Shown: positions 1 to 7,101, counted from the stretch's first letter. The stretch: 7,748 nucleotides of DNA from B16-G9 sp964455635 (GCA_964455635.1 CAYVWX010000150.1:1-7748); one strand, 5' to 3'. Numbers and translations are program-made. The notes: generated by a model not told the origin, from the letters alone.

Positions 1-1
1 C

Positions 2-2995
2 TTACTTAACCCAAAACTCATCGGCAAACAGCCAGCAGGCATTGGGGTAACCTTTATGGTCTTTTGGGCAAACGGCTCTGTTTACGGCAACAATATGAAT
101 GTATCTAACTTTTTTATTTACATGGGTCAACTCAAAATCTTTGGTGATGGTTCCTTTTTTGTGGTAATCGATGTGGTTGTTTACCGTTCCGGCTTTATGA
201 AATGTTTTTCCATCGGTTGAAACCTCAAAGGTTACTTTTAAGGGCATAAAAATCCATGAATTCTCATCTTGTAAAAAACCGATTCCCATTTTTTTTATCC
301 ATTGAACTTTTCCAAGATCGATTACAGCATCTAAATTATTACCCTGATAGCCTTGCCAATTACCGGTTTTGAAACTACTGCCTCCGCGCAGCGTGTTTAT
401 TAAGGCATGGTCGCCACCGGCAGTATATTGCTCGCTGTAACGGGTTCGCAGAGTAATTTTTCTGCCTGAAGGAATTTTTGTGTAGGATGCGTCTTCAATA
501 AAGCTTGATACCTCGTTGTTTACGGCATAAGCTTTGAAGTTTGTTGTGGTGTTAATAAAAACAGGTATTGTGTAATTTAACCATTTGTGGTTGCCTTGTT
601 TAAACATAATCCCGGCGTTTGTATCCAAATCGGTAATAAAAACCGTTTGCCGGTTTGAAAAGACTTCAGAGGAGGGCTTAAACACGGGGACAGGTGTTAT
701 CGGGTTGTGCACTATTTTGCGGTAGGGCCTGTCGGTTTTGCTGTTTCCCCACATCTTATTGGGAGTATTTCCCATTTCAAATACCAGTTTGCCGCCATTC
801 AGAATCATGTTTTGAGTGATATAGGATTTAGTGTATTCTTTGCCGTTAAATTCGGCATGTTGAATATAAAAATTGTCGGGAGAGAGGTTTCTTGCAATGA
901 TCATAAAGGTATTACCATTTTCAAGGTTGATTTTTACAGTATCAAACGCCGGTGTACCGATTTCATATTCATCGGTGCCGGGTGTTACAGGGTAAAATCC
1001 CATGGCACTGAGCACATACCATGCCGACATTTGACCGCAGTCTTCGTTTCCGGCCAACCCGTCGGGGCTGTTTTTGTATAGGTTACGGGTAATTTTATGA
1101 ATCAGCTTCTGAGTTTTCCACGGTTTTCCAATAAAATTGTACAGATAAGCCATGTTATGACTTGGCTCGTTGCCATGCGCATATTGGCCAATAAGTCCGG
1201 TAATATCCGATTGCGATCTGCCCGTAAGTTTTGAATCGGACGAAAACAGTTTATCCAGTTTTAAATCAAATTTGTTGTCGCCTCCCAGCATATCCACAAG
1301 TGTATTCATATCCTGCGGTACAAAAAAGTTGTATTGCCAGGTGTTGGCTTCCGTCAGGTTGAAATTAACTTGTCGCGGGTCGAACGGCTCTGTAAAGCTG
1401 CCATTGGTTTTGGCTCTGAAAAAACCTGTGCCTGAGTCGAACAGATTTTTGTAGTATTGAGCCCGTTTAATAAAACGGTTATAAATATCTTTTTCATCCA
1501 GCAAACGCGCCATGGTGGCAATACACCAGTCGTCGTAAGCATATTCCAGGGTTTTTGATACCGATTCGCCCGCTTTATCGGCAGGAATGTATCCCTTGGT
1601 TTGGTAATATTTTAAACCGAAATGTTTGGCATCGGCTGTTTTAACCATGGCTTTAAGTGCCTGGTGTGCATCGTAGTTTCTGATACCTTTTATATAAGCA
1701 TCCGCAATAACCGATACCGAGTGATAGCCTATCATGCAATTGGTTTCGTTGGCGGCCAGTTCCCAAACGGGTAGCAGGCTGTCGGCTTTATACATTTCCA
1801 TCATCGAGTTTATCAGGTCGTTGGTACGCTGCCGCTGGATAATGGTAAACAGGGGGTGCAGTGCTCTAAAAGTATCCCACAGCGAAAAAACAGTGTACAT
1901 GGTAAATGTATCGTCTCGATGAATTTTATGATCATGTCCGCGGTACTTATGCGTTACATCGGAATAGATATTGGGAGCCAGAGAAGAGTGATAGAGGGCT
2001 GTGTAAAAGATGGTTTTATCGTCTTCCGACTTGCCTGAAACAGTTATTTTGCTAAGCTGCCGGTTCCATTTTTGAAACGCCGACCGGCGGATAGAGTCAA
2101 AATTATAATCGGGGCATTCGGTAATCAGGTTTTCGTGAGCACCGGCAAGGTCAACGGGCGAGATAGCGGTTTTAACCACAATGGCTTCGGCATCTTCGGT
2201 TTCAAAATTAAACCATGCTTTTAAATTGCTGCCTTTTGCATTGCGCCGGCCTCTGATAAATTCTCCATTTTTAACAATACCAAAATCGGTAAAAGGTTTG
2301 GAAAAGGAGGTGTAAAAATAAACGTACTGATTGTCGGCCCATCCGTCGGTACGACGTAAACCGGCTATTTCGTGGTCTCCAATAATTTTAATTTCCGATT
2401 CCAAAATTTTTTCGGTAGTTACGGCCTCTTTCAGGTCGAGTATAATATGAGCGCGGTTGGTTTTAGGAAAGATATAGCGTTGTACACCAACTCGTTGGGT
2501 GGCGGTGAGCTCTACATCGATGTTGTAATCGTCAAGATGAACCACATAATATCCTGCACGGGCGTTTTCTTTTTCGTGGCTGAACCTCGATGCATATCCG
2601 TCGTCAGGATTGGTATCCGTGCCGGGATTGGCGTTAATGTTACCAATGGTGGGCATAAAGCGTATATCGCCATAATCGCCGATGCCGGTTCCGCTCAGGT
2701 GGGTATGGCTGAAACCCAGAATTACCTTGTCGGAGTAATGATATCCTGAACAGTGATCCCAGTCGTCGATTTTTGTGTCGGGACTAAGCTGAACCATGCC
2801 GAAAGGGACAACGGCTCCCGGGTAGGTGTGACCGTGGCCTCCGGTTCCAATAAACGGGTTAATGTAGCCGGCGGGTTGTTGTATTGCATTTTTGCGGCTG
2901 CCACACGATAGTGTAATAAGGATTATCAATATAAAGGCAGCCGGTAAATAAAAACGGTGGAGTATAAAATTTACTGCAGAAAAGTTGTTTTTCAT
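2..2995 (-). CDS. GH92 family alpha-mannosidase, lipoprotein, with C-terminal chitobiase-like and F5/8C-like domains
   Basis: Predicted Ca2+-dependent exo-alpha-mannosidase of glycoside hydrolase family 92, trimming mannose from N-glycans or mannans at the cell envelope. The N-terminus has a hydrophobic stretch (about 17-30) ending at Cys31, a type II signal peptide; no acidic export signal follows the Cys, so a periplasm-facing anchor is possible (inference). GH92 hallmarks are visible in order: INPFIGTGGHGHTYPG from 45, SHTHLSGTG at 96-104, an FSLWDTFRALHP block near 370-381, ANETNCMIGYH at 415-425, TEANTWQY at 548-555, HGNEPSHN at 607-614 and GNEDCGQMSAWY at 649-660. The beta-sandwich spans roughly 43-290 and the alpha/alpha barrel roughly 320-765. 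A chitobiase-C-like segment (about 768-842) and an F5/8 type C-like segment (about 845-997) follow; both are common Bacteroidota add-ons. Catalytic residues should lie in the 548-555, 607-614 and 649-660 blocks, but exact assignment needs alignment, and the cleaved linkage (1,2, 1,3, 1,4 or 1,6) cannot be read. The gene is complete, TAA stop at 2-4. No SusC/SusD partner is in the window. Confidence 0.95.
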   Translation of the reverse strand: MKNNFSAVNFILHRFYLPAAFILIILITLSCGSRKNAIQQPAGYINPFIGTGGHGHTYPGAVVPFGMVQLSPDTKIDDWDHCSGYHYSDKVILGFSHTHLSGTGIGDYGDIRFMPTIGNINANPGTDTNPDDGYASRFSHEKENARAGYYVVHLDDYNIDVELTATQRVGVQRYIFPKTNRAHIILDLKEAVTTEKILESEIKIIGDHEIAGLRRTDGWADNQYVYFYTSFSKPFTDFGIVKNGEFIRGRRNAKGSNLKAWFNFETEDAEAIVVKTAISPVDLAGAHENLITECPDYNFDSIRRSAFQKWNRQLSKITVSGKSEDDKTIFYTALYHSSLAPNIYSDVTHKYRGHDHKIHRDDTFTMYTVFSLWDTFRALHPLFTIIQRQRTNDLINSMMEMYKADSLLPVWELAANETNCMIGYHSVSVIADAYIKGIRNYDAHQALKAMVKTADAKHFGLKYYQTKGYIPADKAGESVSKTLEYAYDDWCIATMARLLDEKDIYNRFIKRAQYYKNLFDSGTGFFRAKTNGSFTEPFDPRQVNFNLTEANTWQYNFFVPQDMNTLVDMLGGDNKFDLKLDKLFSSDSKLTGRSQSDITGLIGQYAHGNEPSHNMAYLYNFIGKPWKTQKLIHKITRNLYKNSPDGLAGNEDCGQMSAWYVLSAMGFYPVTPGTDEYEIGTPAFDTVKINLENGNTFMIIARNLSPDNFYIQHAEFNGKEYTKSYITQNMILNGGKLVFEMGNTPNKMWGNSKTDRPYRKIVHNPITPVPVFKPSSEVFSNRQTVFITDLDTNAGIMFKQGNHKWLNYTIPVFINTTTNFKAYAVNNEVSSFIEDASYTKIPSGRKITLRTRYSEQYTAGGDHALINTLRGGSSFKTGNWQGYQGNNLDAVIDLGKVQWIKKMGIGFLQDENSWIFMPLKVTFEVSTDGKTFHKAGTVNNHIDYHKKGTITKDFELTHVNKKVRYIHIVAVNRAVCPKDHKGYPNACWLFADEFWVK

Positions 2996-3026
2996 GAAGG
3001 TCGTAATATTGCAAAATTGTATTTGA

Positions 3027-3034
3027 CAAATTTA
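3027..3034 (-). promoter_or_regulatory. Possible Bacteroidota -7 promoter element for the GH92 gene
   Basis: Read on the minus strand these bases are TAAATTTG, an exact match to TAnnTTTG. The element lies about 30 bp before the GH92 start codon at 2995, a plausible distance, and would give a leader of roughly 25 nt. No TTTG -33 element sits at the usual distance. An 11-bp palindrome (3021-3031) overlaps the element. It would allow GH92 to be expressed apart from fprA and the lipoprotein gene, but one 6-position match in AT-rich DNA can be chance. Confidence 0.35.
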
Positions 3035-3077
3035 AGCCTAATTTTTGGAAGATTGCGTAGGGGGGTAGAGAAGCGGT

Positions 3078-3947
3078 TTATTTTTCTACGGGAACCAGAC
3101 GATCTTCTTCGTCCCAAACAGGGTAAAGTCTGTTGTTGTCAATGTCGTAATGCCAATAATAATGTAAGGTGTCACCCGGCTGCTTTTGGCTGAGGATATA
3201 TTTATTAAGCAAGTAATCGTAGGTATAGCCGGCGTATCGTTTTCCCAGTAATATGGCTAAATTATAAATCTGATTAACGGTAAGGGTATCAATTTTATAG
3301 AAATATTTCAGCCGGTCGTTTTCCTCATCGTAATCAAACGAACCGTTAAGGTCGTCGGTCATTAAATCGTCGGCAAACATTACCTTTTTATTTAAAACGG
3401 TATCGTTTACTTTACTTATTTCAAACCAGGTACCCATGTCGATGGCGTTTAAGTAGTGCTGGTGAAAATAGGTGTAGCCGTTAACTACTATTTTATCTTT
3501 GTAAGGGTATATGGTTTCGTCAAGTTCTATTTGAGGGATGTTGATGACGTAGGCTTCCGAATCTTTTTTCATAAACAGGTCGATGGCATCCTGCCCGTAA
3601 ACATCAAAACCGTATTTTGCCAGTTGGTATAAAAATCCACGGGAAAATTTTTTAATAAATATTGAATCATCAATGTTTTTAATATAATCGGACATTTCCC
3701 AGAGCAATGAGTCTTTCTGTTCGTTGGTGAAGTTGCCGTTTAGGCTGTCCAAGAGCCATGTTTTTTGATTTTCTTTGTACAGAAAGTCGGGAGTGAACAC
3801 CAGTGCGTTTCTTTTACCCGGCTGATAAACAAAGCTTTTGGCGATTTTCTTTTCGGTATTGCAGCCATAAAAAAAACCGGCAATCAACAAAACAGCTATC
3901 CCTGTTTTTAAGGTAGCTTTAGCGGATATCCGGTTTTTGAGGCTCAT
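3078..3947 (-). CDS. Uncharacterised Bacteroidota lipoprotein (289 aa)
   Basis: I do not recognise a named family. The first 28 residues are a clear type II signal peptide: basic start (K4, R6, K10, K14), hydrophobic core about 16-26, and a cleavage site FYG/C with the lipidated Cys at position 29. The residues after it (NTEKK) lack the acidic run seen in known Bacteroidota surface-export signals. The mature part (about 260 residues) is soluble-looking, has no further membrane segment and no internal Cys, and is rich in Tyr, Trp, Asp and Lys. Recognisable stretches include INIPQIELDE (135-144), MGTWFEIS (171-178), an acidic DDLNGSFDYDEENDRLKYFY segment (198-217), YTYDYLLNKY (241-250) and YYWHYDID (263-270). 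It begins 9 bp after the fprA stop, so it is very likely co-transcribed with fprA, and ends 82 bp before GH92. No catalytic motif is evident; a structural or binding role in the envelope is only a guess. Confidence 0.85.
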   Translation of the reverse strand: MSLKNRISAKATLKTGIAVLLIAGFFYGCNTEKKIAKSFVYQPGKRNALVFTPDFLYKENQKTWLLDSLNGNFTNEQKDSLLWEMSDYIKNIDDSIFIKKFSRGFLYQLAKYGFDVYGQDAIDLFMKKDSEAYVINIPQIELDETIYPYKDKIVVNGYTYFHQHYLNAIDMGTWFEISKVNDTVLNKKVMFADDLMTDDLNGSFDYDEENDRLKYFYKIDTLTVNQIYNLAILLGKRYAGYTYDYLLNKYILSQKQPGDTLHYYWHYDIDNNRLYPVWDEEDRLVPVEK

Positions 3948-3956
3948 GGTATCAAA

Positions 3957-5168
3957 TTAATTTTGCGATAATTTGTTCAATTCTTTACCAAAGTTTATGC
4001 CATATTCAATTGCTTTTTTGATTTCAGAGTCGTCGGGCCCGAATTTCACAAAAACACCCTCCCCAAAATATTTCAGTTTAAGGTTTGTTAAACTGGTTTC
4101 CAGTAATTTTTTGTTTTCACCGCTCCATCCGTATGAGCCAAATCCGCCTGCCAGCTTTCCTTTGTCGCGGTAAGGGTTAATTAAGGATAGCAGTTTGTAA
4201 ATGGGGAGCAAAATATTTTGATTGATAACCGGACTACCCACAATAATTGCGGCACTTTGGGTGAGTTTTGAATCAAGTACGCCCAAAGGCAGCTGTTCAA
4301 TATCCAATACTTCAATATCAAAATCGCCGGCCTGCTTTAAGCCTTCTGCAATATATTCGGCAAGCACTCCCGTTTTATGATAAGCCGAAACATACGGTAT
4401 AAGTACTTTGTTTTTATGTGGCTGCCTGATAAATTTTTCCGACCACATTTTGGTCATGTCCACAAAACGTTTCCAGTTTTTGCGCAACATAGGGCCGTGT
4501 CCCGGTAAAATCATATCTATCTCCAGGGGTTCAATCTTGTCAATTGCCTTTAGCATAAATTTGCTGAAAGGTTTGATGATTACATCGAAATAGTAACGAA
4601 AAGCGGGATTAAAGTCATCTACCAGATCGTCAAACATTCTGCTGTCGGCAAAATGCGAGCCGAAAGAGTCGCAGGTAAAAAGCAGTTTTTCTTCTTCAAG
4701 ATAGGTGTACATGGTGTCGGGCCAGTGCAGGTTGGGAGCCGAAATAAAACGAAGGGTTTTGTTTCCCAAATCAAGGGTGTCGCCGTCTCTTACAACAATA
4801 TGCTTAAACTCTTCGTGCAACATATCTTTTAAATATTTTATGGCTGCTACACTGGCTACTACCGTTGCATTGGGGGCCAGTTTGAGCATGTTTTTCAGGT
4901 TTCCCGAATGGTCGGGTTCGGTATGGTTTAAAATGATGTATTCAATCTCATCGGGATTAACCACTGATGTAACTTTGGCCTTGTAATCTTCCCAAAAGGT
5001 TTCTTTGGAGGTATCGATGATGGTTTTTTTGTCGGCATTAATAAAATATGAATTGTAAGTCGAGCCGTATTCGGTTGTCATCACAACGTCAAAAGTTACC
5101 AAACCGTAATCAAGGATGCCAATCCATTTTACATCGTTTGTAACATCAATTACCTGATTGTTTTTCAT
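3957..5168 (-). CDS. fprA: Class A flavodiiron protein (FprA/rubredoxin:oxygen oxidoreductase type)
   Basis: Cytoplasmic flavodiiron protein that reduces O2 to water and/or NO to N2O, protecting anaerobic metabolism; electrons normally come from rubredoxin. The N-terminal beta-lactamase-like domain (about 1-250) carries the full diiron set: H82-x-E84-x-D86-H87 in HTEPDHSG, H148 in NLHWPDT, D167 in TCDSFG and H224 in GHGP. The spacing matches Desulfovibrio gigas ROO ligands (79, 81, 83, 146, 165, 226), with no substitution. The C-terminal flavodoxin domain (about 254-400) shows FMN-loop segments SAYHKTG (261-267), GSPVINQNIL (311-320) and GGFGSYGWSGE (341-351). At 403 residues the protein has the usual two-domain class A length; no fused rubredoxin or flavin reductase is present, so the donor must be encoded elsewhere. 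O2 versus NO preference cannot be read. The start at 5168 fits a good -7 element 38-45 bp upstream; no Shine-Dalgarno is present, which is normal for this phylum. A lipoprotein gene follows after 9 bp. Confidence 0.95.
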   Translation of the reverse strand: MKNNQVIDVTNDVKWIGILDYGLVTFDVVMTTEYGSTYNSYFINADKKTIIDTSKETFWEDYKAKVTSVVNPDEIEYIILNHTEPDHSGNLKNMLKLAPNATVVASVAAIKYLKDMLHEEFKHIVVRDGDTLDLGNKTLRFISAPNLHWPDTMYTYLEEEKLLFTCDSFGSHFADSRMFDDLVDDFNPAFRYYFDVIIKPFSKFMLKAIDKIEPLEIDMILPGHGPMLRKNWKRFVDMTKMWSEKFIRQPHKNKVLIPYVSAYHKTGVLAEYIAEGLKQAGDFDIEVLDIEQLPLGVLDSKLTQSAAIIVGSPVINQNILLPIYKLLSLINPYRDKGKLAGGFGSYGWSGENKKLLETSLTNLKLKYFGEGVFVKFGPDDSEIKKAIEYGINFGKELNKLSQN

Positions 5169-5205
5169 GGGGTTAATAATTTTTTATCTCTAATATTTAT
5201 TGGTG

Positions 5206-5213
5206 CAAAGGTA
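5206..5213 (-). promoter_or_regulatory. Bacteroidota -7 promoter element for fprA
   Basis: On the minus strand these bases read TACCTTTG followed by CA, the commonest form of the Bacteroidota sigma-ABfr -7 element TAnnTTTG. It lies 38-45 bp before the fprA start codon, predicting transcription start near 5200 and a leader of about 30 nt. A -33 TTTG is not clear: the expected place (about 5233-5240) holds TTTTAATG on the minus strand, inside an AT-rich palindrome. It probably drives fprA, the lipoprotein gene and possibly GH92. Confidence 0.65.
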
Positions 5214-5431
5214 ATAAAATCAGGGGTGATGTCATTAAAATTGATTTTAAATTAGACATTAAATCTGCAAGTAACTTTTGCCGGAAATCCTGATTATGTG
5301 CTATTGTCGGAGGTGTTCGTTTTTTGATGTTCAACCCGGCAAACTTTGCCCTTTCAATTTAAAACTTGTTCTAAATTGTAGAAATATTAAATCTTTCACC
5401 TCATATTATGCTGTTGTCAGAATAAATATTC

Positions 5432-5439
5432 TAATTTTG
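5432..5439 (+). promoter_or_regulatory. Bacteroidota -7 promoter element for sucC
   Basis: TAATTTTG matches TAnnTTTG exactly and lies 42-49 bp before the sucC ATG, predicting a leader of about 30-35 nt. The only upstream TTG (5414-5416) is 15 bp away, shorter than the usual 17-23 bp, so the -33 part is weak. A perfect 14-bp palindrome (5419-5432) abuts the element. Confidence 0.55.
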
Positions 5440-5480
5440 GAAGCTCTAAAAAAAAGTAGCAAACATTAACGTTTAATAGT

Positions 5481-6671
5481 ATGAACTTACATGAATATCA
5501 GGGTAAATCCATTTTAAAGAAATATGGAGTATCCGTTCCTTATGGCATAGTTGCCAATAATGCAGATGAGGCTGTTGAAGCCGCCAAAAAAATTCAGGAA
5601 GTAACCGGTTCCGACAAATGGGCAGTTAAAGCCCAGATTCATGCCGGAGGCCGTGGAAAAGGCGGTGGTGTAAAAATTGCCAAAAGTCTTGATGAAGTTA
5701 AAATGTATGCCGAACAAATTATTGGTATGCACTTGGTTACTCCTCAAACAAAAAAAGAGGGTAAGCTGGTTCGTAAAGTATTGATTGAACAAAATATTTA
5801 TTATCCCGGTCCCGATCCCGTTGAAGAGTACTATCTGAGTATTCTTTTAAACCGTGACCAGGGGCGTAATATGGTTATGTATTCTCCCCGTGGCGGGATG
5901 AATATTGAACAGGTTGCCGAGGAAACTCCCGACGAAATTTATCACGAAATTATCGATCCTAAAGTGGGTATGACCGGTTTCCAGGCTCGTCGTATTGCCT
6001 TTAACCTCGGCTTAAGCGGTACTGCTTTTAAAGAGATGACAAAATTTGCCTTTGCCATTTACAACGCATATGTTGGTGCCGATGCAAGCCTTTTTGAAAT
6101 TAATCCGGTTATTAAAGCTGCCGATGGTAAAATTTATGCTGCCGACTCAAAAGTGGTGGTTGATAACAACTCGCTGTTTCGCCATAAAGATATTGCCGAA
6201 ATGCGCGACATTACCGAAGAAGACCCCATGGAAGTTGAAGCCGGAAAGTACGATCTTAACTACGTAAAACTCGATGGTAACGTGGGTTGTATGGTTAATG
6301 GTGCCGGTTTAGCCATGGCTACCATGGATATTATCAAGATGTCGGGTGGCGACCCTGCCAACTTCCTCGATGTTGGGGGTACTGCCGATGCCAAACGTGT
6401 TGAACAGGCTTTTCGCATTATTTTAAAAGATCCCAATGTAAAAGCTATTTTGGTTAACATTTTTGGCGGCATTGTACGTTGCGACCGGGTTGCCCAAGGT
6501 ATTGTGGATGCTTATCAAAATATTGGCGACATAAAAGTACCGATTATTGTTCGCCTTCAGGGTACCAATGCCGAAGAAGGTAAAGAGCTTATTGATAAAT
6601 CGGGGCTTAAAGTTTATTCGGCAATCGAACTAAGCGAAGCCGCTGATTTGGTTAATAAAATCGTTAAGTAA
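5481..6671 (+). CDS. sucC: Succinyl-CoA synthetase (ADP/GDP-forming), beta subunit
   Basis: Beta subunit of succinyl-CoA ligase, which interconverts succinyl-CoA and succinate with substrate-level phosphorylation in the TCA cycle or, in anaerobic Bacteroidota, the succinate/propionate branch. The 396 residues align end to end with E. coli SucC (388 aa), starting with the family MNLHEYQ. The ATP-grasp domain (about 1-245) has K50 and G57-R58-G59 for nucleotide binding, and FEINP with E206 and N208 plus D222, matching E. coli E197 and the Mg2+ ligands N199 and D213. The C-terminal ligase domain shows LDGNVGCMVNGAGLAM (264-279), NFLDVGG (294-300) and NIFGGIVRCD (326-335), which contacts the phosphohistidine loop of the alpha subunit. 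All key residues are present, so the protein should be functional. ATP versus GTP use cannot be decided. The ATG at 5481 fits the family N-terminus; no Shine-Dalgarno is present. The alpha subunit gene sucD is not adjacent: a strong terminator follows 20 bp after the stop. Confidence 0.97.
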   Translation: MNLHEYQGKSILKKYGVSVPYGIVANNADEAVEAAKKIQEVTGSDKWAVKAQIHAGGRGKGGGVKIAKSLDEVKMYAEQIIGMHLVTPQTKKEGKLVRKVLIEQNIYYPGPDPVEEYYLSILLNRDQGRNMVMYSPRGGMNIEQVAEETPDEIYHEIIDPKVGMTGFQARRIAFNLGLSGTAFKEMTKFAFAIYNAYVGADASLFEINPVIKAADGKIYAADSKVVVDNNSLFRHKDIAEMRDITEEDPMEVEAGKYDLNYVKLDGNVGCMVNGAGLAMATMDIIKMSGGDPANFLDVGGTADAKRVEQAFRIILKDPNVKAILVNIFGGIVRCDRVAQGIVDAYQNIGDIKVPIIVRLQGTNAEEGKELIDKSGLKVYSAIELSEAADLVNKIVK

Positions 6672-6691
6672 AGTTGCATATTCAAAAATCA

Positions 6692-6724
6692 AAAAAAAGG
6701 AGCTGATGCACAGCTCCTTTTTTT
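6692..6724 (+). terminator. Intrinsic terminator of sucC (possibly bidirectional)
   Basis: A perfect hairpin: GGAGCTG (6699-6705), loop ATGCA, CAGCTCC (6711-6717), followed by seven Ts (6718-6724). The seven As before the stem (6692-6698) pair with the Ts, extending the stem to 14 bp. It begins 20 bp after the sucC stop and shows sucC is transcribed alone. The A-run also supplies a T-run on the minus strand, so it could work in both directions, though no minus-strand gene needing it is seen. Confidence 0.93.
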
Positions 6725-6805
6725 ATGCACTGCTTTTTACCATATTTGGGCTAAACTGATATATATATTAGTAAATCAGGTATTTAAATGACGGAATTTG
6801 TTTCT

Positions 6806-6977
6806 AAGCTCCAAAAGACAAATCAACAAATTATCAAATAATATTCAATGTTCAAAATAAGAAATCCTAAGAATCAGAATACCAACTATATAAATTCTGT
6901 AGTTCGGAAGTTTTGAAATTTGCCTTTTGTATTTTAGAATTTATTTGAGATTTGATTATTGTCAATTGTGATTTACT
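6806..6977. repeat. Degenerate long inverted-repeat element (CAAA-rich arm / TTTG-rich arm)
   Basis: The left part (about 6806-6858) is dense in CAAA-type words (CCAAAAGAC, ACAAATC, ACAAATT, TCAAATA, TTCAAAAT). The right part (about 6911-6977) is dense in the complement (TTTTGAAATTTG, CTTTTGTA, TTATTTGAG, ATTTGATT, TTGTCAATTG). The reverse complement of the right arm resembles the left arm only loosely, with many mismatches and gaps, around a centre of about 50 bp. The opening AAGCTCC-AAAAGACAAAT resembles dispersed intergenic palindromic sequences I associate with Bacteroidota and other genomes, but this rests on recall. It looks like an old, decayed copy. Boundaries are approximate and there is no coding capacity. 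Confidence 0.4.
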
Positions 6978-7101
6978 TACATTATATCCGAAAACTAAAT
7001 TCTTGTATTTAAGGTAGATAATTCAAACCAATGATTGTGACTAAGAAAGGTGCTTAAACCAAAATATTTTTTATCTTGCTGCCTAATATTTTTTTAAAAA
7101 G

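Larger units (their letters stand above)
5169..5480. other. Divergent intergenic region between fprA and sucC
   Basis: This 312-bp AT-rich stretch contains no credible gene. It carries one -7 element for each flanking gene (5206-5213 minus, 5432-5439 plus). Short palindromes are: TTAAAAT-TG-ATTTTAA (5235-5250), close to where the -33 region of the fprA promoter should be; GGCAAA-C-TTTGCC (5338-5350), near the middle; and AGAATA-AA-TATTCT (5419-5432), touching the sucC -7 element. Any of these could be an operator, but 6- to 7-bp arms are expected by chance in DNA of this composition. No riboswitch-like structure was recognised. Confidence 0.7.
6672..7101. other. Non-coding AT-rich intergenic region after sucC
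   Basis: About 430 bp without a credible reading frame. It holds the sucC terminator (6692-6724), a short AT palindrome at 6756-6771 (CTGATATA/TATATTAG, one G-T pair), and a quasi-inverted CAAA/TTTG-rich element at about 6806-6977. No exact TAnnTTTG element was found upstream of the 7102 gene; the nearest is TTTATTTG at 6940-6947 with one mismatch, 154 bp from the start codon, so that gene's promoter remains unidentified. Confidence 0.7.

Noticed and set aside
707..1081. Open frame of 124 codons on the plus strand inside GH92
   Set aside because: It is antisense to a strongly conserved GH92 region and has no recognisable features; the frame is a shadow of the coding strand.
2372..2749. Open frame of 125 codons on the plus strand inside GH92
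   Set aside because: Same reason: opposite strand of conserved GH92 N-terminal domain sequence, no independent motifs or promoter.
5278..5469. Open frame of 63 codons in the fprA-sucC intergenic region, with five cysteines
   Set aside because: It starts at a TTG, overlaps the sucC promoter element and palindromes, has no signal or domain, and its composition looks like translated spacer.
5514..5792. Minus-strand open frame of 92 codons inside sucC
   Set aside because: It is antisense to the conserved ATP-grasp region of sucC and has no supporting feature.
6756..6771. AT palindrome CTGATATA/TATATTAG after the sucC terminator
   Set aside because: It consists mostly of alternating A and T, expected by chance in such DNA, and there is no nearby promoter.
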